A DNA stretch of 64,000 bases. Origin: Paulinella micropora (Eukaryota; Cercozoa; Imbricatea; Euglyphida; Paulinellidae). The stretch's first letter is position 1, and each line of letters opens with the position of its first letter. Both the position numbers and the translations under genes were made by a program. Below are positions 50,382 through 60,827 of the stretch, in pieces. Under the pieces are notes generated by a model. It made no database searches, had not been told where the DNA came from, and was given only the letters and a program-made list of their open reading frames with translations. Location of the stretch: the NCBI GenBank assembly GCA_019918135.1, contig WBZZ01002865.1, forward strand, positions 269,001 to 333,000, given 5' to 3'.

Positions 50382-50759
50382 ATGCCGCTATCAACACTGC
50401 CGTGGAAACTTCGTGCTTGGAGCACGACCGTTGTATGGTTTGAGTTCCTTGCCAAATACAAGACGCTTGTCAGCCTTGGTCTGATACTTGCTGCAATCGG
50501 GCTCTATTGTGCTTGGCTATATCGGACACAACGTACACGGCCCAAACGCGCCTTCTGGGACACCCGCGCAGGACGCTGTCTGGGGAGCTGTGCAGACCCT
50601 GCAAGCGGTTTTTGTCCTAGTACTACCTATCAAGAAAGCTACCCAGAGTATGAGATTCTCGCCTGTGTAGCACTTCCAATGTGCGCCTGTTTTCTGGCCG
50701 CTGCTGTGATCGCAGCCAGTGTCCTTTTTGTAGGCGAAAGGGGCTCCGTTCTCCCGTGA
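50382..50759 (+). CDS. Small two-span membrane protein, 125 aa
   Basis: ATG at 50382. Hydrophobic spans at about residues 30-47 (LVSLGLILAAIGLYCAWLY) and 94-115 (ACVALPMCACFLAAAVIAAS). The loop between has four cysteines and several Tyr/Pro residues, suggesting disulphides in the lumen or exterior. No family recognised. Upstream TTTATTTACAAAATAAAGG is AT-rich. Confidence 0.55.
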   Translation: MPLSTLPWKLRAWSTTVVWFEFLAKYKTLVSLGLILAAIGLYCAWLYRTQRTRPKRAFWDTRAGRCLGSCADPASGFCPSTTYQESYPEYEILACVALPMCACFLAAAVIAASVLFVGERGSVLP

Positions 50760-50951
50760 AGAAGCCCCCCCCCCCCCCCCCACCACCTTCCCCCTTTAGT
50801 TCTTCTCCCCGATCTCGAGCATCTCCCCCCTTCCCTCCCCCCCCCCTCCTGCCCTCTACTGAGCAGCCTTAGCGGATCCGGGGATTTAGCTGTGTGCTGG
50901 GAACATCAGCAACCTAAATAAATGTCTTCTTGTTTAAAGCAATAGACAACA

Positions 50952-53150
50952 ATGACACTGCGCCAAGCATTCTTGGACAATATTGAATACGAACATCCCG
51001 CCCTTATCTGTGAAGGCGGTATCTACACAGAAACAGCGAGTGACATCTTAATGTGTTCTCTGTTTCAAAGAGGAGAACCGGAAGAAAGCCCAGAGAATTC
51101 CAGTTGGTGAAGCTCTTACGTTTATAGTCATGGAGTCGGCATTTGTGAAAGGGGTGAGTATGAGGCAATATCTAACAAAGAATTCTTGGCATTCTACGAA
51201 CGACTCGACAAGGTTTCTGAGCCGCCCGCGGACTTCACTCTAATTTATAAAAGACTACGCCGCCGAAATGGTGCAAAAAGCCAAGATAATAAGATTCATA
51301 TTTTTGTTTCCAAAGCGTCGAAAAAGCAGAGCTTGCTGGAGTTTTTGCGACAAAAAGACAATCGCTACTCCGAGGCCTGGACAGCAGCCTATGCAGCTTT
51401 GCAAGTATACGCTCAACTTATGAAAGATGCTATTTGTATGGACCGAACGCCTTTTGTACGGCTGGGGCTACATGCATCGCGGTTGTTCATTCAAGAAGGA
51501 AAGCAGTCATTTCGGGTTGGGGTTGGGGATGCGGATGGCTACCACAATCCCAAATTCAGTGCGTCTTTGTCTGGAAAAGAAAGCGAGCTAGCAAAAAATG
51601 AACCGCGGGATCTGACCCTGGCCTTTTTTATAGAACTCTTGGCTAATAGCTGCAGGTCACTCAAACGGGAGGGGACGGACCCCTGCCCCTGGGAGGCTGG
51701 GCTCAAGGTCTTGAGCACGCTGTTGCAGAACAACGAGCAGAAGCAGGGGCAGGAGCAGGAGGAGCGTCAACTTGCTTTGAAGCTAGCCAAGCCTCTTTGC
51801 ACTTTGATAAAGCTAGGCAAACTCACAGGGCAGGGGGACGAGAGCCGATATGTAGCCGAACTCGAGAAGTACGCGCATCGAAAAGCACCTCTTTATGGCT
51901 ATCACCGCCTTCGGCTCCCAGCAAACAATGAAGATTTTCAGTTACGGCATGACCGTCCGGGAGGTGGTGTGCTGTCCCTTCAAGCTGAGCGCTACGCTTG
52001 GTTGTTGTCTCAAACGTGCTACTTCCACCGATGCGGACACGCGCGCTCCAAGACAGACCCTTATAGATGGCTGCTCTTGCTTACCAAATATTACTACGAG
52101 CAAGAGGTCCCTACCCGATCGGGCGCGAAAATCCATTCCCAGTGGATAAACAACATGGTGAACGTAATACAGAGCAAACTTGTAGAGTATTGTACGCAAG
52201 ATGATTCCTTGTACAAAGTCACGTGCAATGGAAGATGCCTGTTTTTTTCTCTGAACGATGCCCATGTCGACAGCCGCTGTAACTTGTACACCGATCTGTC
52301 GCTGTTTGGTTTCGTCTGCATTGACAGTGCCAAAAAGATGCTAAGCCCTATCGCCGCTCCAGCCGCTCAGCTTTACGAACTGGATATAGGAGCCTGTGAT
52401 AACGCCGTCTACACAGAAGTACGGCTAGATGACGTCAACGAACTTCTAGGCCAATCAAAAGAGCTTAATCCAGGAAAGAAGAACGTGGCCTTGTCCAATT
52501 TTGAAGATTTGCTGCAAAATGTGATAACCGACATTGGAAAGAAAAAGCAGTGCTTCCTTTTTAGCTGCACACAGCCCAATACCTGCGGTTCTTTGCAGTC
52601 TTGGTCCAAGAAACAGATCCGGGACTTGCCCGAAAATACAGAAATTTTCGGGCTTGTTTGGGAAGACTTGTATAAACTGCTCCAAGCTTATACAAAATGC
52701 ATCTATGACCAGCCCGCAATAGGTACAAAACCCTTGCCCTTGTTCCTTAGCTGGGCCCCTTCCGACGTGTGGGTCTACAATACTGGCATAGGGAGCCGCG
52801 CCGCGTGGAGCGTCCGCCTCAATGATGCAAAGTTTTACATAAACCCAGGGTTAATGCACAGCCTGGCTGATCGGGGGTTGAACACAAGCTTGTTTTCAGC
52901 TGACAACAGCACTGTGCTAGCAGCGGCGCTTTATTTGGAAAACGTAGCCTGTGTCATGCACACTTGGGATTGCGAGTACCAGAATTTTTGTGCTCGTAGA
53001 ATAGCTCTTGACGTGTTAGGGAAGAATATCAAAAAAGCTGTCGCTGCACGCAAGCAGTGGCACCAATACTTGGGCTCCAAATACAAGCCGGTCGTGTTTC
53101 ACACGGAGGGTAAATGCAGACATGTGGGAGACCTACCCCTGTGGGATTAA
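50952..53150 (+). CDS. Large unknown protein, about 730 aa (interrupted)
   Basis: ATG at 50952 preceded by AT-rich sequence (CCTAAATAAATG region). Opens MTLRQAFLDNIEYEHPALIC and continues with soluble, mixed-composition sequence to the end GDLPLWD. Features seen include a Gln/Glu-rich run near residue 260 and several Cys/His (FHRCGHARSK, CNGRCLFFS, CMHTWDCEYQNFC), but no recognised domain. The frame is interrupted about once and the phase is the same on either side. TAA is followed within 50 bases by the stop of the convergent seven-span gene, with one 3'-end element shared between them. It may belong to the same lineage-specific group as the genes at 57.4 and 60.8 kb, judging from similar size and style only. 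Confidence 0.6.
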
Positions 53151-53152
53151 AT

Positions 53153-53203
53153 TTTTTTTAATTAAAAATTCGACAAAGCCTTGCACTTGAAACTGACAAC
53201 TAG
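53153..53203 (-). terminator. Shared element between convergent genes
   Basis: On the minus strand the TAG of the seven-span gene runs straight into TTGTCAGTTTCAAGTGCAAG, then GCTTTGTCGAATTTTTAAT. On the plus strand the same AT core TTTTTTTAATTAAAAATT follows the TAA of the left gene by three bases. The palindromic TTAATTAA core suits bidirectional 3'-end formation. Confidence 0.65.
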
Positions 53204-54030
53204 TTGCACTGAACGGCCTGTGCTGGAGGCTGGGGGTTGGCTTCGGCCTGTGCCAAGCCAGCAGCCCAGGCTTGAGCTTCAGCTTCCTCTTCGTGCATCC
53301 AAAAAAGCTTTCTGCCCAGCATGACTATGGCGCTAACGCTCTCGACCAGGAGGTCTAGCGCCATGGCTAAGAGAATGAAGGAGAGTTCGGGTCGGGTGGA
53401 CAGAATCAGAACGCCTAGCACAAGCATGGTCGTGAAGCCGCCCAGGTTAAGCGAGTAGAACAGGCGCTGGCCACTAGAGACATAGCGCCTCTCTGTAAAA
53501 AATCGCAAAGTCTCGTAAGACAGGTGCGCAAACACACACACATAGCTTACTGCGGCTAGCAAGAGCACGTGGTTAGCGGAGTAACTGGACACAAAGGCCA
53601 AACAGGACTTGTACGTGTCTTGCACCAGGAATAAAAAAGAGCCAGCACTCCAGGCAGCCACAAACACCCAGAGCACGACACGCGCGGGGGGGTCGTAGCG
53701 CACCCGAAAGGTGGGTCTGCCGATCTGTGCCTCGGGCACAACCAATGAGCTCACCCAGAAATGGTGGCCAAAGAGTTTGGCGAGCGCGTACATCACAAAG
53801 CAGACTGGAGAGAAGATGCCCACGCAGTTTTGCTGGAGAAGTCTAATAGCGAAAACGCTCGCCAATAGCACAAACACCGAGCCGGTCTTTGCTAAACTGA
53901 GGGCCCTCTGGGAGCCAGAGAAAAGGGTGACCGAAGCGAGCGTCAGCAACTCGAAGCAAGATAACAACAGGCTTATGTCCAGTTTAATGTACAAGATGAC
54001 TGACAGCCAAAAGTATTGCACTCGATCCAT
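53200..54030 (-). CDS. Multi-span membrane protein, about seven spans, 276 aa
   Basis: ATG at 54030. Hydrophobic spans: WLSVILYIKLDISLLLSCF with LLTLASVTLF, VFVLLASVFAIRLL, VCFVMYALAKLF, VVLWVFVAAWSAGSFLFLV, VLLLAAVSYVCVFAHL, TTMLVLGVLILS and FILLAMALDLLVESVSAIVM. The loops are short and the C-terminal tail is Glu/Ala/Gln-rich and probably cytosolic. The count of seven recalls GPCR-like topology, but no DRY or NPxxY motif is visible, so a receptor role is not supported. Intact. The 285 bases upstream are C/T-rich on the plus strand. Confidence 0.65.
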   Translation of the reverse strand: MDRVQYFWLSVILYIKLDISLLLSCFELLTLASVTLFSGSQRALSLAKTGSVFVLLASVFAIRLLQQNCVGIFSPVCFVMYALAKLFGHHFWVSSLVVPEAQIGRPTFRVRYDPPARVVLWVFVAAWSAGSFLFLVQDTYKSCLAFVSSYSANHVLLLAAVSYVCVFAHLSYETLRFFTERRYVSSGQRLFYSLNLGGFTTMLVLGVLILSTRPELSFILLAMALDLLVESVSAIVMLGRKLFWMHEEEAEAQAWAAGLAQAEANPQPPAQAVQCN

Positions 54031-54316
54031 GGCTCCCAAAAAACTCCCTTGCTCCCTTGTTTGGTACCAAGTACAGAAAAAAGAGCGGGGGGTGTTGTGA
54101 CGCGAAAAGAGAGAGAAAAAGGGGGGAGGGGGAAAGAGGAAGCACGCAACTTTCTTGTCTTCCCCCCCCCTCCCGCGCCCTCGTCTTCTTTCTCCATCTC
54201 CCCCGCCCCTTTCTCTCCCCCCCCCCCCCCCACACACATCCCTCCCCCCTTTCCCTCCCCCGCCCCTTTCACTTTCCCCCCCACTCCGCCCTTTCTCTCT
54301 TATGCTCGGGCTTTGC

Positions 54317-57173
54317 TTAGGCTAAGCTGAGCCCGAGCACGGGAGCAAGGGTTAGTACCACGGCAAAGCCCAGCATCAGTGCGGCCTGGCAATTGAGCTT
54401 GGAGCGCGCGGCGGCCAGCGCTGCACGGGTTTTGGCGGCTAGTTCCGTGGCGCCCAAAGCCGGCGCGCCGTCGTGTTGCAGGGTGCCGATAAAGCGCAGG
54501 TCGTCGTCGAGGTGGTACCACCAGAGCCTTGTGAGCGCGGCGACGATGAGGAGCCGAGCAATGTTAAAACAAGCGTACACAAGAAGCTGGAAAGCGAATC
54601 TGCGGGTGCTGGTGTGCAGCAAGCTCTCCGTCGCGCAGCTGGCCTCGCGCGACCTGGCGGCGAGCAGGAAGGGGTCCGGCCCGCGGCAGGTCAGCGAGCA
54701 GTTGGGGAGGTCGCGTGTGCAGTCGAAGAGGGCGGCGCGCGACAGCCCGTCAGCGCCCGGCTCGAGCTGGGCCGCCGAAATGCAATCTTGTCGAACCCGG
54801 GCATATGTTGCTTGGTCTCGAGCGTGCGTGAGGTTGGCAAGCAGCAACTGCTCCGCGGCCCCGGAATTGGGGGGCACGCAGGCGTCGAAAAGCCGCAGCC
54901 CGGCGCTTATTTCCCGGAGCTTCCAGCGCAGGCCGTCGGCGGTCTGTACGCTTTGGGAGAAGCTCTTCTCGCTGTCGGCGGCGTGGAGGTTGCAGGCGTG
55001 CGTCCTGTTGCCATCGTAGACGGCCGCCTGGCGCTGCATTTCGCCGTTGGTGGACCTGGTGCTGAAGCTGTAGGCCAGAAAATAGGTGAAGTTGCCGAGC
55101 AGCGTGCCGCCCCACATCGAGCTGCCGTCGCTGCCGCCGCCGCGGCTCGGCAGACACCACACGACGTAGCTGGCGTACAAGGGCCGGTAGAAGGTGAACC
55201 AGGCGCCCGCCACGAGCGCCAAAAACAAGAAGCCCACGAACGCGGAGCGGATCGAGGGAGAGTTTAGCGCGCGGCGGGCCCAGGCCAGGGGCCCCGCGGC
55301 CAAACACTTCTCAAGCGCAACCAGCCAGGGCCGGGCTCGCCGCTGTGCGTTCGCCAAGCCCGTGCGCGCTGTGGTCACGTCGAGGGGTTGCAGCAGCCCG
55401 CCGTGCGCCGAAGGTGCGGTGTACTTTGCCAGGTAAGAGAGGGTGGTGAAGACGCGCCAGGCCACGTCGGCCGCGGTCAGCGCCGCCGCGGCGCGCACGG
55501 CCAGAGCTTGCACCAAGCTGAGGTCGACGCCCTGGGCTTGCAGGGGCGCGGCCTGCCAGGACCCGACGCCTGTCACCCCGCCCGCGGGCAACGTGCGCAG
55601 GAGCGTGGCGTTCAGCGACGCCGGGTTTGTGGACGCTGACCGTAACCCCGCCCCCCAGGGGTCCAGGGCAGTCAGGGCCAAGCGCGAGTCCGACAGCCAG
55701 GCTGCGGTTGCGTCACGCAGCAAGGCACTGCTCTGTGCCAGGGCGCCCACTGTGTCTGGCGGGTGGTAGTCCGCGGCGGGGAAGGAAAAACCCGGTTCCA
55801 GCCTGGGCCACGCGGCACGCAGCGCGTCGCGAGCCTCGCCTAGAACCGCTGCAAGCTCGGCCAGCGGCGGCTGCAGCCAACCGTCCAGCACCGCCGGGGG
55901 TAAACGCTGCCGAAGGGCACGGTGCTGGCCCGCAGCCAGGCAGAGAACTCGGCAGGCTGGAGCCACACCGACTCCACCTCCAGGCTGGGGCGCTGTCCCT
56001 CGAGCCAAGGCGCGGAGCCCGCGAGCAGGTCGAAGCCGCTGAAGTAGGAACCTACGCCGTTCAGGACCATCGCGCTGTACACGGCTTGGATGCCCTTGAC
56101 GGCCAGGGCCTGTTCGTACAAACCGCGCGCCTGCTGCTCAAGGGCCAACGCGCTAGACGCAAAGTCGCGGAGGCGCAGCTGGAACCGCTCCACGGTCGTA
56201 CGCAGCGTGGCCAGGCGTGCCTGCAGCGCGGCCTCCAGGGCGTTGGCGGCTCCGGCGTACAGCTCCGCGGGCGCGGGCGAGAGCTCGCAAGCGCCTCCGG
56301 CGCGCCAGCACGCGCGCAGCGCGAGGAACGGGTCGGGGGCGCCCGGGGCCCCGGGCAAGGACTCGAGCAGCTGCAACAGCTGCTCTGGTTCCTGCCGCAC
56401 GGCCTCGCGGCTGGCTGCGGTGTGGTTTAGGGCGTAGCTGCGGTCGTAGGCCATGCGGTCCGACACCGCTTCCCCTTGCATGGTCCAGGCCCGCTGTACG
56501 GTGTCGGCGAAGCCCGTGTTCTGCGCGTACACCTGAGACTTAGCCACCAGCCCCACCCCCCCTGCTCGGGCCGTGCCAGGCGCGCCAGCGCCACGAGCTC
56601 GGAGCGGTTGCAGCCGTAACCCGGCAGCAGCGGGGCGCCGTTTTCGCCAGGGGTACCTGCTGGAAGCTCACGCAAAGGCGCCAGCAGCCAGTCGGACGCA
56701 TTGCAACAGCCTCCCCCGGCGGCCATCTCCAACAGAACACCGAGCGCCGTGACCGAGCGCCCCCAAGCCGTGGTGCAGGCCTGTACCTGCGCCTCTAGCC
56801 GTTCCAGCTTGGCCTGATTTTCTGCGCCCGCCCTCTCGGCGCGCCCCAGCGCCGTCTGCACTGCCGCCGAGAGCTTAGCCTCGCAGCGCGCAAACTGCCG
56901 CCGCACACACTGCACGCTCTGCGCCTCCTCGGCCTCTATCGCGCCCTGCAACAGCCGCCACTGCCCGAATAGCTCACCCTGCATTTCGCCCAGCGGCACC
57001 CCGTACTGCGCCAACCTGCCTGCGGCACTGAACGAGCTGCACCACAGCAAACCAATCGCCACGGCCGAAATTGCTGCGCGCGCTTTCCAGTAGGACCTCC
57101 GCGGGAGCGCGGGCGGCGGCTGCAGCGGCAATGGGCCCGCGTTGGCTTCGCTCTCGTCGTCTCTCCTCCTCAT
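54317..57173 (-). CDS. Large multi-span membrane protein, about 950 aa (interrupted)
   Basis: ATG at 57173. N-terminal cytosolic part rich in Pro, then a first span (AAISAVAIGLLWCSSFSAAG). A long Ala/Gln/Glu-rich helical ectodomain follows, with cysteines and N-glycosylation sites. Further spans are FVGFLFLALVAGAWFTFY, LLGNFTYFLAYSFS (weak), FQLLVYACFNIARLLIVAAL and a C-terminal MLGFAVVLTLAPVLGLSL. An apparent second ectodomain between spans carries Cys-rich motifs (NCSLTCRGPDPFLLAA). The frame is broken about twice. The layout suggests an envelope or fusion-type surface protein, without a recognised family. Very GC-rich coding, with G/C-ending codons throughout. Confidence 0.6.
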
Positions 57174-57442
57174 AGTAGCGTCGTCTTTCTGTGTGCGCGA
57201 CAAGAAGCCAAAAGAAATAAACACAAAAAAATGAGGTTTTTGTTAGTTATGGGCAAAAGGTATAGACAAGAAAATCCGCGCTGGTTCGCAGCCCCCCCCC
57301 TATTCCCTTCCTTTTCTCGGCAAGGGGGTAAAGGTGTGGGGGGGGGGGGGGGGTTTGGGGAAAGGGGAGGGGGGGGATGGGGGCTTTGAGTAAAAGAGGC
57401 CAGGCCGACCAGAAAAGCGGGGGCTATTAATATTTAAAAGGC
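57174..57442. promoter_or_regulatory. Divergent intergenic region with G-run and AT box
   Basis: Lies between two divergent genes. It holds runs of C and of up to 18 G (57340-57358), and directly before the ATG at 57443 the AT-rich TATTAATATTTAAAAG, a plausible TATA-like promoter. Confidence 0.45.
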
Positions 57443-60226
57443 ATGAACTTGCCACGGGTGCAAGCCGGGACGTTAGGTGTTACAGCGGCAGAAAGTGCGG
57501 GGGCAATTTTGTCGAGTGGCTATTTGGAATTGCTGACGTATTTCAAAAAGGACATTGCTGCATGGTCAAGCAAAGCAGGCGGAGAACATGTAGTGTGGAA
57601 ACTTAACGAGTGGGTATGGCGCCTGGGCGTACGGCCCGCCGAGGTGTACAGCTGGTCACGCGACGGGGCAGCGCTCAGGCTTACTGAGCTCAGCGGAAAG
57701 CGCCAAAAGGCTGTTGCTATACTCAACCACCTGCGCAACAACACCAAGGAACTTTCAACCGCCGGCATCACACCGCCAAAGGCCTCGCTTGAGTACCTTT
57801 ATTTGTGCGGGGGCTTGCGCGGCCCCTGCGATCCGGCTGGGGAGCTTGGACAGGTAAGCGAGCTGAGGGAGTTGCTGTCGGAGCTACAGCAACGACACCT
57901 AGCTGCTGATGTAGATGTAGCACAACTGTTGCAGCGGTTCGGCCAACAGTGGAACTATGCCAGAGAAGGAAAGGGCGCCTATGCCGTTACGCTAGAGCGC
58001 ATGTCCTGACTAGGCCCTGACTTGTTGGACGAGCTAGACAGCTTGCGCCATAGTTACCTGAGCGGGGAAAAAGGACCAGAAAAGAAGGATAAGCTCAGAG
58101 GAATTCTGGCACGGGTTAGTGGGGCCATAGCGGGATTTGTGCTGTTTGGTAGCGGCAAGGCTGCCATGCCCTGGAGAGTGTCGGCGGACACCAAACCCGA
58201 GAACTTTGTTACAGTGCCGCGGGCAGGGGCACCCACGTCCGTTGTGCTGATAGACGTGGATTGTTTCTACCGCGAAGGCGAGGGTAAGCGCTCTGGCCTG
58301 TGCGTTCCTGAACTCTTTACGCTGGGCAAGCGTTTGCACGTGTACCCCCTGCCCCCAGAGCTGCGGAAAACAGAGAACGCGGCTGCGCTAGTGGTTATGC
58401 ATTTCCTAATGTTCGTCTGCAACTGGCTCCGCGAAAGAGGCTGTAAGTCCAACCTAGCCTTACGTCAGGACATATTCTGCGAAGAGAGCTGTCCAGGGCT
58501 CGGTGATCAGGCAACCATTGTGCGGGGCTTGGAGCTGCTGGGCCAGATTGACCGTCATTACCAAACAGCGCGCGCCGAGCGTCTAACTCTGATCGCGGGG
58601 CTAACCTGGACCATGCAGCAACACCACCCGGGGTTTTATACAGCGTGCTGTCCCGTGGGCACTGGTCGGCTGTATACTTGCAGTTATAACTACCGTCTGC
58701 TGTTGCGCCTCGTAACTTGCGCGCGCTGCCAAAAGCAGAGCGCGGGCGGAGCTCTCTTGGGTGCCCTAAGCAAGTTTTATAGCACCGTGGTGCAACAGAG
58801 CGAGCTGCTCCAAGTAGCCTCTGGCTGGAGCCTGCCGCCTGACGACTCTTGGGGCGCGCCGTATGATCCTGTCAATCCAGAAGCAGAGGTGGCTGTGCTG
58901 CCCGATCAGGGCACAGTCGCGCCGATGCCCACTGCTCTTACCAACAAGTCAGCTTTGTGTGTAAAAGATTTACTGACGCCCGAGCTTATCCTCAAGCTCA
59001 AGTTGAGCGTCCAGGCTAAAGAAGTAAAACTCCAGGAAAACGAAAATAACACCGAAATTACAATCCAGAGGATTAGAGATCTTCTGGATCAAGAAATAGC
59101 AGGCACTGAAGCTCTCCTCGGAAAAGAAATACAGAAGATTACCAAAGAGGATATCCAAACCCTCGCCGCATCGATAAGAAAGTTGCAAGAATGGAAGTCC
59201 CGTGCCTCGTTGCTCCAAGCGAAAGAGCGCAAAACAGAGGCAGATAAGCGTGGACAGGAGTTACAACAGTGCATTGAAATACAAGAAACTGTCGATACAA
59301 AACTTCGAACATGGGAAGCAAATGCTAAATGGCAGGAGGCGCTGTGCTGGGAGCCTTTTGCATTGTACGGCCTGTATTTGCTATTCCAAACTTTGCGCCG
59401 AGTGTCAACGAAGGACGAACGGCCTAAATTGTACCCACACTGGCGCGCGCGCGCGGGGCGTGCTTTGTGTGACCTAAGCCGTCACATACTACCAACGCAA
59501 AGCCTGCTTTGTCTCCTTCAACCTTACGCCAGTGCCAAATTTTACTCATCTACAGATGCTCTGCAAGAACTCTTTGCAAATGCACGCAGATTGCCTAAAA
59601 CTGGAGAAATCAACAGAAACAACAGATCCTTTTTGAAACCTGACAAATTGTGCCAACTACTAAGTAACTCTATGCTTACGATCAAAGGTTTGGTGGAAAG
59701 CCAAATATCAAACCAGAGCTCCAGCCAGAGGCTATTTGTCACAGAGGCTTGCTCAGATTTGCCAGCATGTGTACAGCCGCATTTCCAAACGTTGCAGTTG
59801 CTCTGGAAAATTGCTGGGGACCCCGAACTCGTAAGAGCACATACCCCCGATCTGCTCTGGGCAGATTGCATCATCCTAAAAAATGAACACGACATAAGCT
59901 TCGCGTGTCTCGATTGCTTGTATGAGCAATCAAATCCGCTGCCGAACGGCGGCAAGGCTGTCTGTATTAATTCAAAGTTGCTTTCATTACACGAGTGCAC
60001 ATGTGCAGTAGATGCAGAACAGGGAACGCTGGAACTCAAAGATCCAAGTGGCTCCTGTGTACATGTGCTTTTCTTGCAGGCCTTTTTGTGTACAAAATTT
60101 GTAGAAGTCTACGAAAAGTTGCCACCCCCACAGGAAAGTATCATGACTTCACAGTCTGCAAGATATAGTGCAATGCACATGGTACGAAGATATAACAGCA
60201 CTCGCCGCCCCCTAAACCAAGGGTAA
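57443..60226 (+). CDS. Large unknown protein, about 925 aa (interrupted)
   Basis: ATG at 57443, 20 bases after an AT-rich box. Begins MNLPRVQAGTLGVTAAESAG. The N-terminal third has mixed helical sequence. The middle has SVVLIDVDCFYREGEG and a Cys-pair region (LVTCARCQKQSAGG). About residues 530-630 are a strong coiled coil rich in Glu/Lys/Gln/Ile (IQRIRDLLDQEIAGTEALLG and so on). The C-terminal third has Cys/His pairs (CLDCLYEQ, LHECTCAVD). No family recognised. The frame is interrupted about once, phase unchanged. Ends TAA near an AT-rich terminator-like stretch. Confidence 0.6.
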
Positions 60227-60296
60227 AATTAAGCTTTTTAAGGATTAAAAATTTGTTGACGCTATGATTATTGCCGTCATTTGCAAGCGGACGCAG

Positions 60297-60449
60297 TTAC
60301 AACAACGGGGCAAAGTCCTCATCGCGCTCTAAGAGCCTCGCGTTTTCCTGCGCCTGTTCCAACGCGGGTATTACCTCCTGAAACCTTGCTAGCGTCTGCG
60401 TCAGCTGTAGGTAGTTTCGGCGCAGCTGTCGCTGGTACATCTTTTCCAT
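60297..60449 (-). CDS. Possible small coiled-coil protein, 50 aa
   Basis: ATG at 60449. The peptide is Gln/Arg/Leu/Glu-rich and helical (MYQRQLRRNYLQLTQTLARF). The frame continues upstream to about 60593 without another ATG. Convergent with the large gene ending at 60226. The pairing of a large gene with a tiny convergent helical gene recurs at 49.3 and 63.3 kb. Confidence 0.4.
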   Translation of the reverse strand: MEKMYQRQLRRNYLQLTQTLARFQEVIPALEQAQENARLLERDEDFAPLL

Positions 60450-60827
60450 CCTTGCGCTAGCTGAGGCTGTAGCCGTCGGCCACGCGACAGACTTAGGCAC
60501 AGACACACAAGCCCTATTGTCAGGGGCCACAAGAACGCAAAACAAATCGGCTCTATTCCACGCAGGTCCAAGTTCAGCGGGGGGTCTGGCCACATTTTAT
60601 ATCTTTACTTGCCGCTAATTTTTGAACAAAGGTACAAGGGAGAAAAAACAAGAGAAAAACAAAGGAAGGACAGACACAGAGAGAGAGAGAGAGACAGACA
60701 GACAGAAAAGAGGGGGGGGAGGGAACCAATTTCTCTCCATCTTCCCGCCCCCTTCTCACTCCCCCCGCCGCTCTTGTTTGTGTATAAAGAAAAAGGGTTG
60801 CGCCCAAAGACGGTGGTTGAGTTTTGT
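60450..60827. other. Upstream region of the 60.8-kb gene
   Basis: The left part may code for the small leftward gene. The right part has GA-rich (60670-60720) and C/T-rich tracts, then TTGTTTGTGTATAAAGAAAAAG, readable as TTGTGTATAAAG, a TATA-like box about 40 bases before the ATG. Confidence 0.45.

Noticed and set aside
53200-54030. Seven-span protein as a viral G-protein-coupled receptor
   Set aside because: The number of spans fits, but no DRY, CWxP or NPxxY motif was seen.
58250-58275. IDVDCFY resembling the Y-family DNA polymerase motif
   Set aside because: Only the one short stretch fits; the other polymerase motifs are absent around it.
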